Assembly (NCBI GenBank): GCA_027076245.1
Contig: JALTKC010000133.1
Span: 1-23,117, forward strand
Direction: 5' to 3'
Length of the DNA: 23,117 bases
DNA from: Gammaproteobacteria bacterium
Lineage (GTDB): Bacteria; Pseudomonadota; Gammaproteobacteria; GRL18
Position numbers and translations under genes: made by a program. The notes under the pieces are model-generated. The model was not told the DNA's origin and made no database searches. It saw nothing but the letters and a program-made list of their open reading frames with translations. Shown piece after piece: positions 15,018 to 22,829 of the stretch. Within the stretch, counting starts at the first letter, position 1. The number at the start of each line of letters is the position of its first letter.

Positions 15018-15743
15018 TTAGGCGGGTTGAGGCTTTTTTGCAACATTATCCCGCAGATAAACCGGCCGCACGTGTTCTGCGTTAACTAAACGGCCTGAGC
15101 GGGCTTCTTTAAAAGCCAGATAAGCAATATCCTGTGCATGGGGAAACTGGAAATCATTATTCAGTGTTTTAAATTGTTCAATAAAGCCTGTAAGCGCTTC
15201 CTGATATTCCTGCCAGCCGCTGCCAATAGCTGCCCAGTGTTCATCAAAACTATTGTTCTGTAATAACTGTAATAAGGCTTCCGGCTTAATCACCTGTTCT
15301 GAGGTATGCAGGGACATAAAACCCTCTTTAAGCTCATAGGCCGCAAAATACACTTCTCCCATACGAGCATCATTAGCCACCAGAATATGAGGGCAAGAAG
15401 ATTGCGCTGAATCCAATTGACGCTGAACACCCTGAGCCAGAGCAGCCAGGGAAGATATCTGGGCTACCGGTAAATCGGTACCAAAGGAAATAGCCTGAAC
15501 CACCCCGGTAGCCACCCTTACCCCGGTAAAGGCGCCGGGGCCACGCCCATAGGCCAGAACATCCATATCATAAATACCATATCCCGCCTCCTCCAATACC
15601 GAGTCAATCATGGGCAAAATCAGTTGAGTATGGTTTCTGGGTGCCAGTTCAAAACGCTCAATACAGGAATAACTATCTGCAGTGCCCTCTAATAAAGCCG
15701 CCGAGCAGGCATGGGTGGAAGTTTCAAGGGCAAGGATTTTCAT
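15018..15743 (-). CDS. tsaB: tRNA threonylcarbamoyladenosine biosynthesis protein TsaB
   Basis: A 241-residue ASKHA-fold subunit of the TsaBDE complex. It supports TsaD in installing t6A37 on ANN-decoding tRNAs, in the cytoplasm. The N terminus MKILALETSTHACSAALL and the block AYGRGPGAFTGVRVATGVVQ with SFGTDLPV and SSLAALAQG are diagnostic. VANDARMGEVYFAAY follows at about 115-129. The C-terminal YLRDNVAKKP is typical. It is essential in most gammaproteobacteria. The PilZ gene follows 11 bases downstream. No strong Shine-Dalgarno sequence precedes the ATG at 15743, but alternatives inside the conserved N terminus are excluded. Its promoter lies in 15744-15830, shared with regulatory sites for the divergent PEP-CTERM gene. 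Confidence 0.95.
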   Translation of the reverse strand: MKILALETSTHACSAALLEGTADSYSCIERFELAPRNHTQLILPMIDSVLEEAGYGIYDMDVLAYGRGPGAFTGVRVATGVVQAISFGTDLPVAQISSLAALAQGVQRQLDSAQSSCPHILVANDARMGEVYFAAYELKEGFMSLHTSEQVIKPEALLQLLQNNSFDEHWAAIGSGWQEYQEALTGFIEQFKTLNNDFQFPHAQDIAYLAFKEARSGRLVNAEHVRPVYLRDNVAKKPQPA

Positions 15744-15789
15744 TATTATTATCAGATTTTACTGCTCAATTGCGACGAATACTATCCAG

Positions 15790-15894
15790 GTGTCAGATAA
15801 TTTTACACTCATAATGTACATTATCCCTATATTGTAGCTAATTTTCCTTTAAATACCTATACAAAGCCATTTCAGGTGTCAACTTTTTTTACAC
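15790..15894 (+). promoter_or_regulatory. Paired dyads upstream of the sigma-54 promoter (enhancer-binding-protein sites)
   Basis: Two 19-bp sites of the form GTGTCA-N7-TTACAC occur at 15790-15808 and 15876-15894, both preceded by AG and in the same orientation. Each is an imperfect dyad (GTGTnA / TnACAC). Their centres are 86 bases apart and lie about 168 and 82 bases upstream of the -12 element, the normal range for NtrC-type activators. PEP-CTERM loci are known to be tied to the PrsK/PrsR two-component system and RpoN, so PrsR is the natural candidate. Confidence 0.65.
15811..15824. promoter_or_regulatory. Perfect 14-bp palindrome upstream of tsaB
   Basis: ATAATGTACATTAT is a perfect palindrome without spacer, 68 bases before the tsaB start codon and between the two dyads. 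It may be an operator for tsaB-PilZ or part of the activator region of the PEP-CTERM gene. The AT-rich context makes chance symmetry somewhat likely. Confidence 0.3.
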
Positions 15895-15953
15895 AACTTT
15901 TACACAAAAGAAAAATTTAGCCTTATATTATTGATTATAAATGTGTTTTTTTG

Positions 15954-15969
15954 CGGCATGTTTTTTGCT
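15954..15969 (+). promoter_or_regulatory. Sigma-54 (-24/-12) promoter of the PEP-CTERM gene
   Basis: CGGCATGTTTTTTGCT matches the sigma-54 consensus TGGCACG-N4-TTGCW except at two positions. It has the invariant GG (15955-15956) and GC (15967-15968) exactly ten bases apart. Transcription would start near 15980, about 50 bases before the ATG at 16030. This also rules out the in-frame ATG at 15931 as the start. Confidence 0.75.
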
Positions 15970-16029
15970 TTAGCTTTTCTGAATTTTATATTCAATAAAA
16001 ATAATTTAATAATATTACGGAAGATAGCA

Positions 16030-16971
16030 ATGACAACATTAAAAACACATACACCGTTCAAAAAAAATGCTTTAGCTGCAGCTGTTTGCCTGGGGCTTTT
16101 ATTTACCTCATCAGCACAGGCTGTTGTACTCAAAGCTCAGACTTCAGCCCGTATTGACACCCAAACAGCCTCTACTGCAACGGATATTAATTCATCATCT
16201 GTTACTGCAGAAAGTGATCAGGATGGTTATCCAGTTACAACCAGTTACAGTTTTTCCAGAGCTCGAGGCAATGACTCAGGCTGGATGTATTCAACTGCAG
16301 GCGGTCAGGGTAATTACCTAAGCGGGAGTCTGATTCAACAATCCTATACCATTACCAATAACACCGGTTCCGCACAAAATTATACTTTTGATTATACTAT
16401 TAATCGGGGTAGTTTAAATGCAAAATTTTTTAATGGTTTTAACTTTTCCACTCAATCAGACGCATATGTTATAGCAGGAAATACCGTTTCTATCACTCTT
16501 AACGGTGTTAAACTTTTTTCCAGTTCAGCAACATTAACTGCCGACATCAACGGTAGTTCACTGGTAACAGATGGTACTGTTCTGGGTACTTATACTCCCG
16601 GCTCAGATTACTATAGCTGGGATCTGACCTCAAATACACTGGATCTGGGTGTTTTTGACGCTGGTGAAACTTTTACACTGGTCTATGATATAATTACGTC
16701 TTCAACCAGTAATCTGGCCACAGCAGATGTTCCCGTTAGCACCTGTAATTACTCTGATGTAGAATTAGGCAATTTCTGTGATGACGAACCTACTTACGCC
16801 TATAATTATGGCTATTCACAGTTTGGTGATCCTAATAATATTAATACCACTCCAGTCAATACAGTTAACAGTACTGCTGCCGTTCCCGAACCCGGCTCTA
16901 TGTTATTACTGGGCGGTGGGCTAGCAGGTCTGGCCTTTAGCCGTCGCCGTAAGCAGCGTCAAAAGCACTAA
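16030..16971 (+). CDS. PEP-CTERM sorting domain-containing secreted protein
   Basis: A 313-residue exported protein expected to be recognised and cleaved by exosortase and then anchored or released at the cell surface, commonly together with exopolysaccharide. The signal peptide (KKNALAAAVCLGLLFTSSAQA) should be cut after Ala31. The body (32-284) is Ser/Thr/Asn/Tyr-rich and beta-like, with a Cys pair (CNYSDVELGNFC) near residue 245. The C terminus has the complete sorting signal: VPEP (285-288), a glycine-rich hydrophobic helix (MLLLGGGLAGLAF), then SRRRKQRQKH. Start 16030 is chosen because GGAAG (16019-16023) is six bases upstream, the signal peptide begins there, and the promoter at 15954-15969 lies inside the longer frame from 15931. 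The function of the body is unknown. No exosortase gene is in the window. Confidence 0.92.
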   Translation: MTTLKTHTPFKKNALAAAVCLGLLFTSSAQAVVLKAQTSARIDTQTASTATDINSSSVTAESDQDGYPVTTSYSFSRARGNDSGWMYSTAGGQGNYLSGSLIQQSYTITNNTGSAQNYTFDYTINRGSLNAKFFNGFNFSTQSDAYVIAGNTVSITLNGVKLFSSSATLTADINGSSLVTDGTVLGTYTPGSDYYSWDLTSNTLDLGVFDAGETFTLVYDIITSSTSNLATADVPVSTCNYSDVELGNFCDDEPTYAYNYGYSQFGDPNNINTTPVNTVNSTAAVPEPGSMLLLGGGLAGLAFSRRRKQRQKH

Positions 16972-16999
16972 ACATAGCTTTAACCGCTTTTTATCTGAC

Positions 17000-17035
17000 A
17001 AATACAAAGAAGATCGTATTATCTTCTTTGTATTT
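17000..17035. terminator. Bidirectional terminator between the PEP-CTERM gene and the glycosyltransferase gene
   Basis: A perfect 15-bp inverted repeat (17000-17014 and 17021-17035, arm core ACAAAGAAGAT) with a 6-base loop, flanked by A and T runs, fills the gap between two converging genes. Either strand can form the hairpin followed by U residues. Confidence 0.85.
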
Positions 17036-17039
17036 TTAT

Positions 17040-18227
17040 TCAGCCCTGTAAAATATCTTCACAGCATAATACCATTTCTTCTATCTGTTCTACTGGATTA
17101 AAACCATAATAATATTGCGCTAAACGCATTACTGTCTGGTGTAGCGGTCGGTTTTCCAGTGTATTCATTATCTTCTCAGCAAAGTTCGGGTTGTCCCTGG
17201 GTACCATTATTTCTGCCAGTTGGGTATGTGCCAGCTTATCACTCAATACCAGTTGCTCAAGCTGCATAGGTAGTAATAATTGCGGTAACCCCATTAATAA
17301 GCATGCGGCAACAGTACCATGTCCTGCATTATTTATGATCAAATCAGCTTTTGACTGAAGGCTGCTTATTTTTATAGGCTCAGAGCTGAACTTTAGCTTA
17401 TCAGAGGAATAAGTATTTATTGTGTCTCTGGACAGGCCGTTGCAATATACCAGACTGTTTACTTCCATCTTTGACAGGGAGGACAATAATAAATCAAGGT
17501 GTTTATAATTGTGTTTGATATAAACAAATAAATTCTTTCGCTGATTATCCGGCCACTGAGCATCAATACCCTTATCAATACTGAAAACCGGTCCCCAGTA
17601 TTCTGCCTCTGGACGGTTCTTATAATGATCCAGTTCTGCAAAAGTGCATAAAAAATTTTCTTCAATATCAAATAATTCATACAGACAATTTATTTCTTCA
17701 GTATTATAAAACCGCAACACCTGATTAATGGTCTGAACTACTTTGTTTTCTATTTCTTTAAGCTCTTCTTCTGATGTCTTAATCCAGGGTGTTAAGCCTG
17801 GTATAGGGTATATTTTAGGTGGGGAAAAAAAACCATTTCCATAATCAACTGCCGGAATTCCCATGCATTTTGCGGCCAGCAGAGCTGTTGGAGAGTGATC
17901 AGCAATTATTAGTCTGGTATTATATTTTTTAAATAATTTACACCATTGCTGTACCCTTGCTAAAACAGCTTCACAGGAGCCATAACCCAGACGTATCAGG
18001 ATGTCTGCATAACTGACTATGGACTTAGGCTGTATTTTTGCGGTCATATACGGTGCCGTTTCAATTTCAATAGCCGCAGTATCCAGAAACCATTCACAAT
18101 GCTCCGTATTACGTAAAAAAGCACTCACCTGATGTCCACGCTGTAATAGCTTCTGACTTAACGGCTGGAAGCCGGCAATATGACCATGACCACCTCCTAA
18201 TTCCCAACAAAGGCTGATATTTGACAT
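17040..18227 (-). CDS. GT-B fold glycosyltransferase (UGT/MGT-like, GT1-type)
   Basis: A 395-residue cytoplasmic glycosyltransferase of the UDP-glycosyltransferase-like type, moving a sugar from a nucleotide donor to a small or lipid acceptor. The N-terminal Rossmann domain begins with CWELGGGHGHIAGFQPL (Gly11-His16), and LIIADHSPTALLAA (106-119) belongs to the acceptor half. The C-terminal half has the donor-site signature: DLIINNAGHGTVAACLLMG (295-313) followed by PQLLLPMQLEQ, with Pro320 and Gln325 where UGT-like enzymes contact the nucleotide sugar. GGGAG six bases before the ATG is a good ribosome site. The acceptor is unknown and no sugar-nucleotide genes are nearby. Codon choice appears more AT-rich than in neighbours, which could mean transfer. 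It may share a transcript with the helicase 43 bases upstream. Confidence 0.83.
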   Translation of the reverse strand: MSNISLCWELGGGHGHIAGFQPLSQKLLQRGHQVSAFLRNTEHCEWFLDTAAIEIETAPYMTAKIQPKSIVSYADILIRLGYGSCEAVLARVQQWCKLFKKYNTRLIIADHSPTALLAAKCMGIPAVDYGNGFFSPPKIYPIPGLTPWIKTSEEELKEIENKVVQTINQVLRFYNTEEINCLYELFDIEENFLCTFAELDHYKNRPEAEYWGPVFSIDKGIDAQWPDNQRKNLFVYIKHNYKHLDLLLSSLSKMEVNSLVYCNGLSRDTINTYSSDKLKFSSEPIKISSLQSKADLIINNAGHGTVAACLLMGLPQLLLPMQLEQLVLSDKLAHTQLAEIMVPRDNPNFAEKIMNTLENRPLHQTVMRLAQYYYGFNPVEQIEEMVLCCEDILQG

Positions 18228-18270
18228 TATAAACTCCCTGCATTGACAAAAATAATCTTTATATCCGGCT

Positions 18271-20301
18271 TTAATAATATGTTGTAATATAATCCTGTAG
18301 CTGCCCCCAATCAGTCTTAATTGGCATACCCGGTAAACTGGCTCTTAAATAATAGCCATAGCTTTTATTCACCAGACGCGGATCGGCAATAACCAGTATA
18401 CCGGTATCGTTAATATCCCGGATTAAACGCCCGGCCCCCTGTTTTAATGCCATGGCGGCCTGGGGTAGCTGCAGTTGATAAAAAGCATTAATGCCCTGTT
18501 GCTGTAGATAATTAATACGCGCCTGTAGCACCGGATCACCGGGGGATGCAAAGGGCAGTTTATCCAGAACCACACAGGACAACGCCTCACCTTTTACATC
18601 AACGCCCTCCCAGAAACTGCTGGTGCCCAGCAGCAGTGCATTGTGTGTTTGTTTAAAACGACTGACCAACTGCTGTTTGGGGGCATCACCCTGTACCAGC
18701 AATACCAGGCCGGAGTCCGATAATAACTGCCGGGCTTCATGCATGGCTTTCCAGGACGTAAACAGCAGAAATGTTCTCCCCTTTAGCCTGTGTATCAGCG
18801 GCAGAACCGCTTTTATTAATGCCCGGGTATAATTGGGATCATCCGGCATGGGCATATTGGGAGGCAGATATAAAACCGCCTGTTTTGAATAGTTAAAGGG
18901 GCTGTCAAAGCAGGCGAAACTGGCCTGATTTAAGCCCAGCTCGGTGGCAAAATAATTAAAGCGAGATGCCAGTCTGTCCTGTTCTGATACCTGCTCTAAT
19001 GAGTCATCAATAAGCCCGTTAGTATTAATCGTCAGGGTGGCGGAAGTAAATACCCAGGCAGCTTTTTGCCGGGCTATATGTGCCTTAAACTGCTCACCAA
19101 TCATCAAGGGAGTAGAATGAATTTCAAAGCCTGTCCTGCTGCATTCAAACCAGTGGATATCAGGCTGTTCAGTCTTATTCTGTTCATCAGGCCGTTTATT
19201 AAGACCAAGCGTATTAAAAGTACTCAATAGCTTCTCAGCTCTATGAGCAAAGTGTTCTAATATCTCATTGACGGGAGCCAGTTTTACCAGATAATTGACC
19301 AGCTTACTGAATACATAAGTGAGTTCATCCAGCATGGGCTTTACACCATGCTGGACTTCCTGCCAGCTGCCGCGCTGTTTATAGCGGCTCAGTACCAGAC
19401 TTAAATCATCCAGTAAGCGCTTAATATCTTCACTCAGATGGTTAAAGCTTTCACCAGAAGATGGCTGATTTTTTAGTTCCTTGCGGACATCATGCAACAG
19501 GGTTTTAATTTGTTTTGAAGATATGTGTTGAGAAAAGAACCGACCGGCAATATCCGGCAGCTGATGGGCTTCATCAATAATATAATTGACGGCATCGGGC
19601 AGAATATCACCCAGCGCGTCTTTTTTTAAGCTGAGATCGGCCATCAGCAGGTGATGGTTAACAATAACAATATCCGCCGATAAGGTCTGTTCTCTGGCTT
19701 TGAGCACATAACAGTGGTCATGTTCCGGGCAATGCGACCCCAGACAGTTTTCGGTGGTTGAAGTGACCATGGGCCAGACGGCTGACTGTTCCTGCAGCAT
19801 GGTAAATTCTGCCCGATCAGCAAAGCGGGTCTGCCCGAGGTGATTTTTCAGCTTGTGCAGATCTGACTGGGTCGGTTCATCATACCAGGATTCACCGGCA
19901 GATTGTTCCAGACGGTACAGACAGACGTAGTTTGACCGGCCTTTAAGGAGACTGATATGAACCTTTCGCTGCAATATCGGTTCCAGTGCCCTGACAATTA
20001 AAGGTAAATCTTTATAAAAAAGCTGATCCTGAAGATTACGGGTACCGGTGCTGACAATAGTCAGTTGCGAGGATAATAAGGCCGGGATCAGATAGGCAAA
20101 GGTTTTGCCGGTTCCGGTGCCGGCTTCACACAGCAGGATTTGTGAGTTTTGTGTATTGCGCAGAGTATTACTGACCGCGGAGGCCATTTGCTGCTGGGCC
20201 TCACGGGGACGATAGCCCGGAATAACCTCCGACAGCAGACCATCTGGAGCAAATATAGCCTGCAGTTGGGCGTTTTGCGGTTCACCAGCCGGAGCACTTA
20301 T
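18271..20301 (-). CDS. yoaA: YoaA/DinG-family ATP-dependent Fe-S helicase, non-ATG start (ATA) suspected
   Basis: A superfamily 2 DNA helicase of the XPD/DinG group, close to E. coli YoaA, acting in DNA repair or replication-block tolerance. From the first ATG (20187), Walker A AGTGTGKT is at 22-29, the [4Fe-4S] cysteines at 89, 148, 153 and 159, the DEAH box in INYIIDEAHQLPD, and the late motifs SSFWEGVDV and QGAGRLIRD. That ATG is too late: the same frame upstream encodes FAPDGLLSEVIPGYRPREAQQQ, the conserved YoaA N terminus and Q-motif region. The open frame reaches back to a TGA with no ATG, GTG or TTG. The best start is ATA at 20301, eight bases after AGGAG (20314-20310), overlapping the upstream stop as ATAA. 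This gives 676 residues. If 20187 were used, the protein would lack the Q motif. Confidence 0.85.
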   Translation of the reverse strand: MSAPAGEPQNAQLQAIFAPDGLLSEVIPGYRPREAQQQMASAVSNTLRNTQNSQILLCEAGTGTGKTFAYLIPALLSSQLTIVSTGTRNLQDQLFYKDLPLIVRALEPILQRKVHISLLKGRSNYVCLYRLEQSAGESWYDEPTQSDLHKLKNHLGQTRFADRAEFTMLQEQSAVWPMVTSTTENCLGSHCPEHDHCYVLKAREQTLSADIVIVNHHLLMADLSLKKDALGDILPDAVNYIIDEAHQLPDIAGRFFSQHISSKQIKTLLHDVRKELKNQPSSGESFNHLSEDIKRLLDDLSLVLSRYKQRGSWQEVQHGVKPMLDELTYVFSKLVNYLVKLAPVNEILEHFAHRAEKLLSTFNTLGLNKRPDEQNKTEQPDIHWFECSRTGFEIHSTPLMIGEQFKAHIARQKAAWVFTSATLTINTNGLIDDSLEQVSEQDRLASRFNYFATELGLNQASFACFDSPFNYSKQAVLYLPPNMPMPDDPNYTRALIKAVLPLIHRLKGRTFLLFTSWKAMHEARQLLSDSGLVLLVQGDAPKQQLVSRFKQTHNALLLGTSSFWEGVDVKGEALSCVVLDKLPFASPGDPVLQARINYLQQQGINAFYQLQLPQAAMALKQGAGRLIRDINDTGILVIADPRLVNKSYGYYLRASLPGMPIKTDWGQLQDYITTYY

Positions 20302-20810
20302 AAACTCAGCTCCTGTTCATTATTAGTCCAGTCCCGGCTCCAGGCCAGTGTGGCAATTTTTCTGAACCGGGCCACGGTCATAGCCCCTTTTCTGGCTTTT
20401 TTAGTGGTTTTATCCACCATATTATCCGTCAGAGTAGCGCGGTCTATTTCATAAATTTCAAACGGCTCATAATCATCATCCAGCAGCACCAGAACCACGC
20501 TGTCCCAGTTCTGTTCCAGTTTCAACTGGCCGATACGCTGAGTATTTTTTGAGTCAGAGAACATGGTACGGCCCTTGATCTGCACACGATCACCCTGCAG
20601 ATCACCGGATTTTTCCGTACCGACGGCTTCATATCCGACCTGATCCGGTGCCGGAGCCAGATGTAACAGGCGAATAGCATCATAAACAGATATTTCATTA
20701 CTGACCCCGGGCATGGTTTTACCGGTGGCACGCCGATAATTAGCCGCCAGCTGTCTGGCCTGCTGCATAAGTACATCGACTGAATAGGGATTATCGGTAT
20801 TCTGGGTCAT
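20298..20810 (-). CDS. Conserved protein with possible PD-(D/E)XK nuclease-like motif (DUF6998-like)
   Basis: A 170-residue cytoplasmic protein; function not established. The N-terminal half is helical (VDVLMQQARQLAANYRRATG, 11-30, then VYDAIRLLHLA). The middle has GYEAVG (59-64) followed by GDRVQIKGRTMF (73-84). An acidic residue (Glu61) before a Q-x-K (Gln77, Lys79) on successive strands recalls the PD-(D/E)XK nuclease core, as in several small restriction-like proteins. The following part alternates strands (VVLVLLDDDYEPFEIYEI) and ends in a basic helix. I recall relatives labelled DUF6998, but this could not be verified here. The stop TAA (20300-20298) overlaps the presumed helicase start, so the pair was probably translationally coupled, hinting at a DNA-related role. 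Nuclease activity is inference only. Confidence 0.7.
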   Translation of the reverse strand: MTQNTDNPYSVDVLMQQARQLAANYRRATGKTMPGVSNEISVYDAIRLLHLAPAPDQVGYEAVGTEKSGDLQGDRVQIKGRTMFSDSKNTQRIGQLKLEQNWDSVVLVLLDDDYEPFEIYEIDRATLTDNMVDKTTKKARKGAMTVARFRKIATLAWSRDWTNNEQELSL

Positions 20811-20924
20811 GAAAAGCTTTTTAGAGTATTATTCCGGCATATTGTAAGCAATTAATGCTATTCTATCAGCAAAAACTGCTTAATTCGCCCTGTAGAATCG
20901 CTTTGTAAGCACATTTAAGCTAAA

Positions 20925-21590
20925 TTAATCAAAGAAACGGGTGAAAGTGGTGTATTCTTCCCGATCAGTCCGGTAACTGTTTACGGCCGCAGAGGTGTCT
21001 TCATAGCCCAGGGCCATACCGCAGATCAGCACGGTATCCTGCTCATAACCCAGATGTAGTTTAACAATATCTGGATATTCTGCCAGGGCCGCCTGGGGAC
21101 AGGTGGCCAGCCCCTGATCCACTGCGGCCAGCATAACAGACTGCAGAAACATACCGTAATCCAGAAAGGTACCTTTTTCTGCCATAGCATCGACAAAAAA
21201 GAACAGCGCAACCGGTGCATCAAAAGCCCGGTAATTGGCCGCCCATTGATCTTTCTGGCGTTGTTTGTCCTCTCGGGTAATATTTAGGGCGGAATACATT
21301 TTCAGGCCGCAGGCTTTGCGGCGGCTTTTATAGGGCTCAGTCCATTGAGTGGGATAATACTGGTAATCCAGTTCGGCCTTGCGCCCGTCACGAAAGGCCT
21401 GTTCCAGCTGTTTATCCAGTAAGCGCTTGGTATTACCCTGTACAACCGCTACCTGCCAGGGCTGGGTATTAACTCCGGAAGGTGCATGACGTGCCTGATC
21501 CAGAATTTGCTGGATTTTTTCAGCTTCAACCGGAGTGTCAAGATAAGCCCGGGTGGATTTACGTTTTAATATAGTGTCTTTAAATTGCAT
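20925..21590 (-). CDS. Nitroreductase family protein
   Basis: A 221-residue FMN-dependent NAD(P)H oxidoreductase of the nitroreductase fold, usually a homodimer in the cytoplasm acting on quinones or nitro-compounds. The N-terminal FMN phosphate-binding block is KRKSTRAYLDTPV. HAPSGVNTQPWQVAVVQG (35-52) is the signature region. GTFLDYGMFLQSVMLAAVDQGLATCPQAAL (residues about 140-168) forms the core helices, and LICGMALGYED is near the C terminus. All are intact and the length is usual. The physiological substrate cannot be read from the sequence. It lies 93 bases after the diguanylate cyclase gene on the same strand; no clear terminator separates them. The 114-base gap 20811-20924 before the next gene shows nothing notable. 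Confidence 0.92.
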   Translation of the reverse strand: MQFKDTILKRKSTRAYLDTPVEAEKIQQILDQARHAPSGVNTQPWQVAVVQGNTKRLLDKQLEQAFRDGRKAELDYQYYPTQWTEPYKSRRKACGLKMYSALNITREDKQRQKDQWAANYRAFDAPVALFFFVDAMAEKGTFLDYGMFLQSVMLAAVDQGLATCPQAALAEYPDIVKLHLGYEQDTVLICGMALGYEDTSAAVNSYRTDREEYTTFTRFFD

Positions 21591-21683
21591 GTCAGGTTCT
21601 TTTATTAAGCTGTTATTAGCACAAGTATTTACGCAGGCAGGATGCCGCGCTCCCAGGGAGGGTGATGTGCAGTTTTTTATTAT

Positions 21684-22829
21684 CTAATTATGACCGGATA
21701 CTGTATCAGGGGCATCAATTTGAGAAGTCAGAGCCAGCAGGCCGGCGTTGATGGCGCGGTTGCGCCCCATTTCCTTGGCATCATACAAAGCCTGATCCGC
21801 ACTTGCAAGCAGCTTAAGTCCCAGTTCCCGAATATCCTCAAAACATTGTTCACTTTCTATAGTGGATACCCCTGCTGAAATAGTGATAGTCAGGAGCACA
21901 TTTTTATCAATTGCCACCCGACTGCGGTTAACAGCATTGATAATACGCTGGGCCACCATCATGGCTTCTTCATTACCGGTATCCGGTAATAATACGGCAA
22001 ATTCCTCACCGCCATAACGGGCAAGCACATCATGGGTTCTTAACACACTTTGCACTCGCTGGGCCACCTGACGCAGCACATCATCACCAACACCATGACC
22101 GTAGTTATCATTAACCGATTTAAAATGATCGATATCCAGAAATATGCAGGAAATAGACGTGTGGGAGCGATCCCTGCGGTTCAGTTCTTCGGGCAGGCGC
22201 TGATCGAAAAAACGGCGGTTACGCACCCGGGTAAGGGGATCAGTAAAAGTACTTTGTTTTAAACGTTCCAGGTTCAGTGCATTTTCCACACAGACGGCCA
22301 TAATATAGGACAGCCGCTGCAGGAAATCACTGGAAGCACTGGACTGAAAGCGGTTGACATCCCGACTGCCGCAGCAGAACACTCCGATTTTTTTACCACG
22401 GCGGATCAAGGGCAGTACCGCAATAGAAGCAATTTCAGGTTTATCCATTAACCACTGGTGTCTGGACGCCTGATAGGTATCAGTGCAGATTTTTGAAGAC
22501 ATATACTGCAGCTTTTCCAGTTCCACAGGAAAACTCAGCAGAGTGAGAAAATTATATTCTGCCGCTTCAAGAGTGGACTCGGGTATCAGGCGGCGCAGTG
22601 ACAGGTCACTGTCTTCCAGTAATAATGTGCAGGCATCCAGTTTAAACAGATGCATATAATCATGGCCGATAATTCTCAACAGATCTTCAATGGATTCTGC
22701 CGCCATCAGTTTAAATTCTATGGCTTCAAAACGTTCCAGTTTTTTCTGGTTTTCATGCGCATTAAATAATAACGCTTCCAGTTGAGCTTTTAGACGCTGT
22801 GTTTCGTTCGTTTTATCAACGATTCCCAT
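21684..22829 (-). CDS. GAF (DUF484-type) - GGDEF diguanylate cyclase
   Basis: A 381-residue cytoplasmic enzyme predicted to make cyclic di-GMP from two GTP. The N-terminal 30-40 residues are a coiled-coil-like helix. Residues about 40-185 form a GAF domain of the DUF484 kind (PEIASIAVLPLIRRGKKIGVF at 131-151). The GGDEF domain follows: DPLTRVRNRRFFD (197-209), then FLDIDHFKSVNDNYGHGVGDD (230-250) with the metal-binding Asp, then GGEEF (273-277), the active variant. RTHD (264-267) lies exactly five residues before GGEEF, so the allosteric inhibitory I-site is present and product inhibition is expected. There are no membrane segments. The signal sensed by GAF is unknown. It is divergent from the prepilin gene across 219 bases. 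Confidence 0.95.
   Translation of the reverse strand: MGIVDKTNETQRLKAQLEALLFNAHENQKKLERFEAIEFKLMAAESIEDLLRIIGHDYMHLFKLDACTLLLEDSDLSLRRLIPESTLEAAEYNFLTLLSFPVELEKLQYMSSKICTDTYQASRHQWLMDKPEIASIAVLPLIRRGKKIGVFCCGSRDVNRFQSSASSDFLQRLSYIMAVCVENALNLERLKQSTFTDPLTRVRNRRFFDQRLPEELNRRDRSHTSISCIFLDIDHFKSVNDNYGHGVGDDVLRQVAQRVQSVLRTHDVLARYGGEEFAVLLPDTGNEEAMMVAQRIINAVNRSRVAIDKNVLLTITISAGVSTIESEQCFEDIRELGLKLLASADQALYDAKEMGRNRAINAGLLALTSQIDAPDTVSGHN

Noticed and set aside
15931..16029. Longer in-frame start (ATG 15931) for the PEP-CTERM protein
   Set aside because: The sigma-54 promoter at 15954-15969 lies inside this extension, the added residues would precede a normal signal peptide, and the ATG at 16030 has a proper ribosome site.
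20088..20297. Open frame starting GTG 20297 on the minus strand as a separate small gene or the real helicase start
   Set aside because: It is in a different frame from the helicase, and its product has no recognisable family features; the conserved helicase N terminus is in the other frame.
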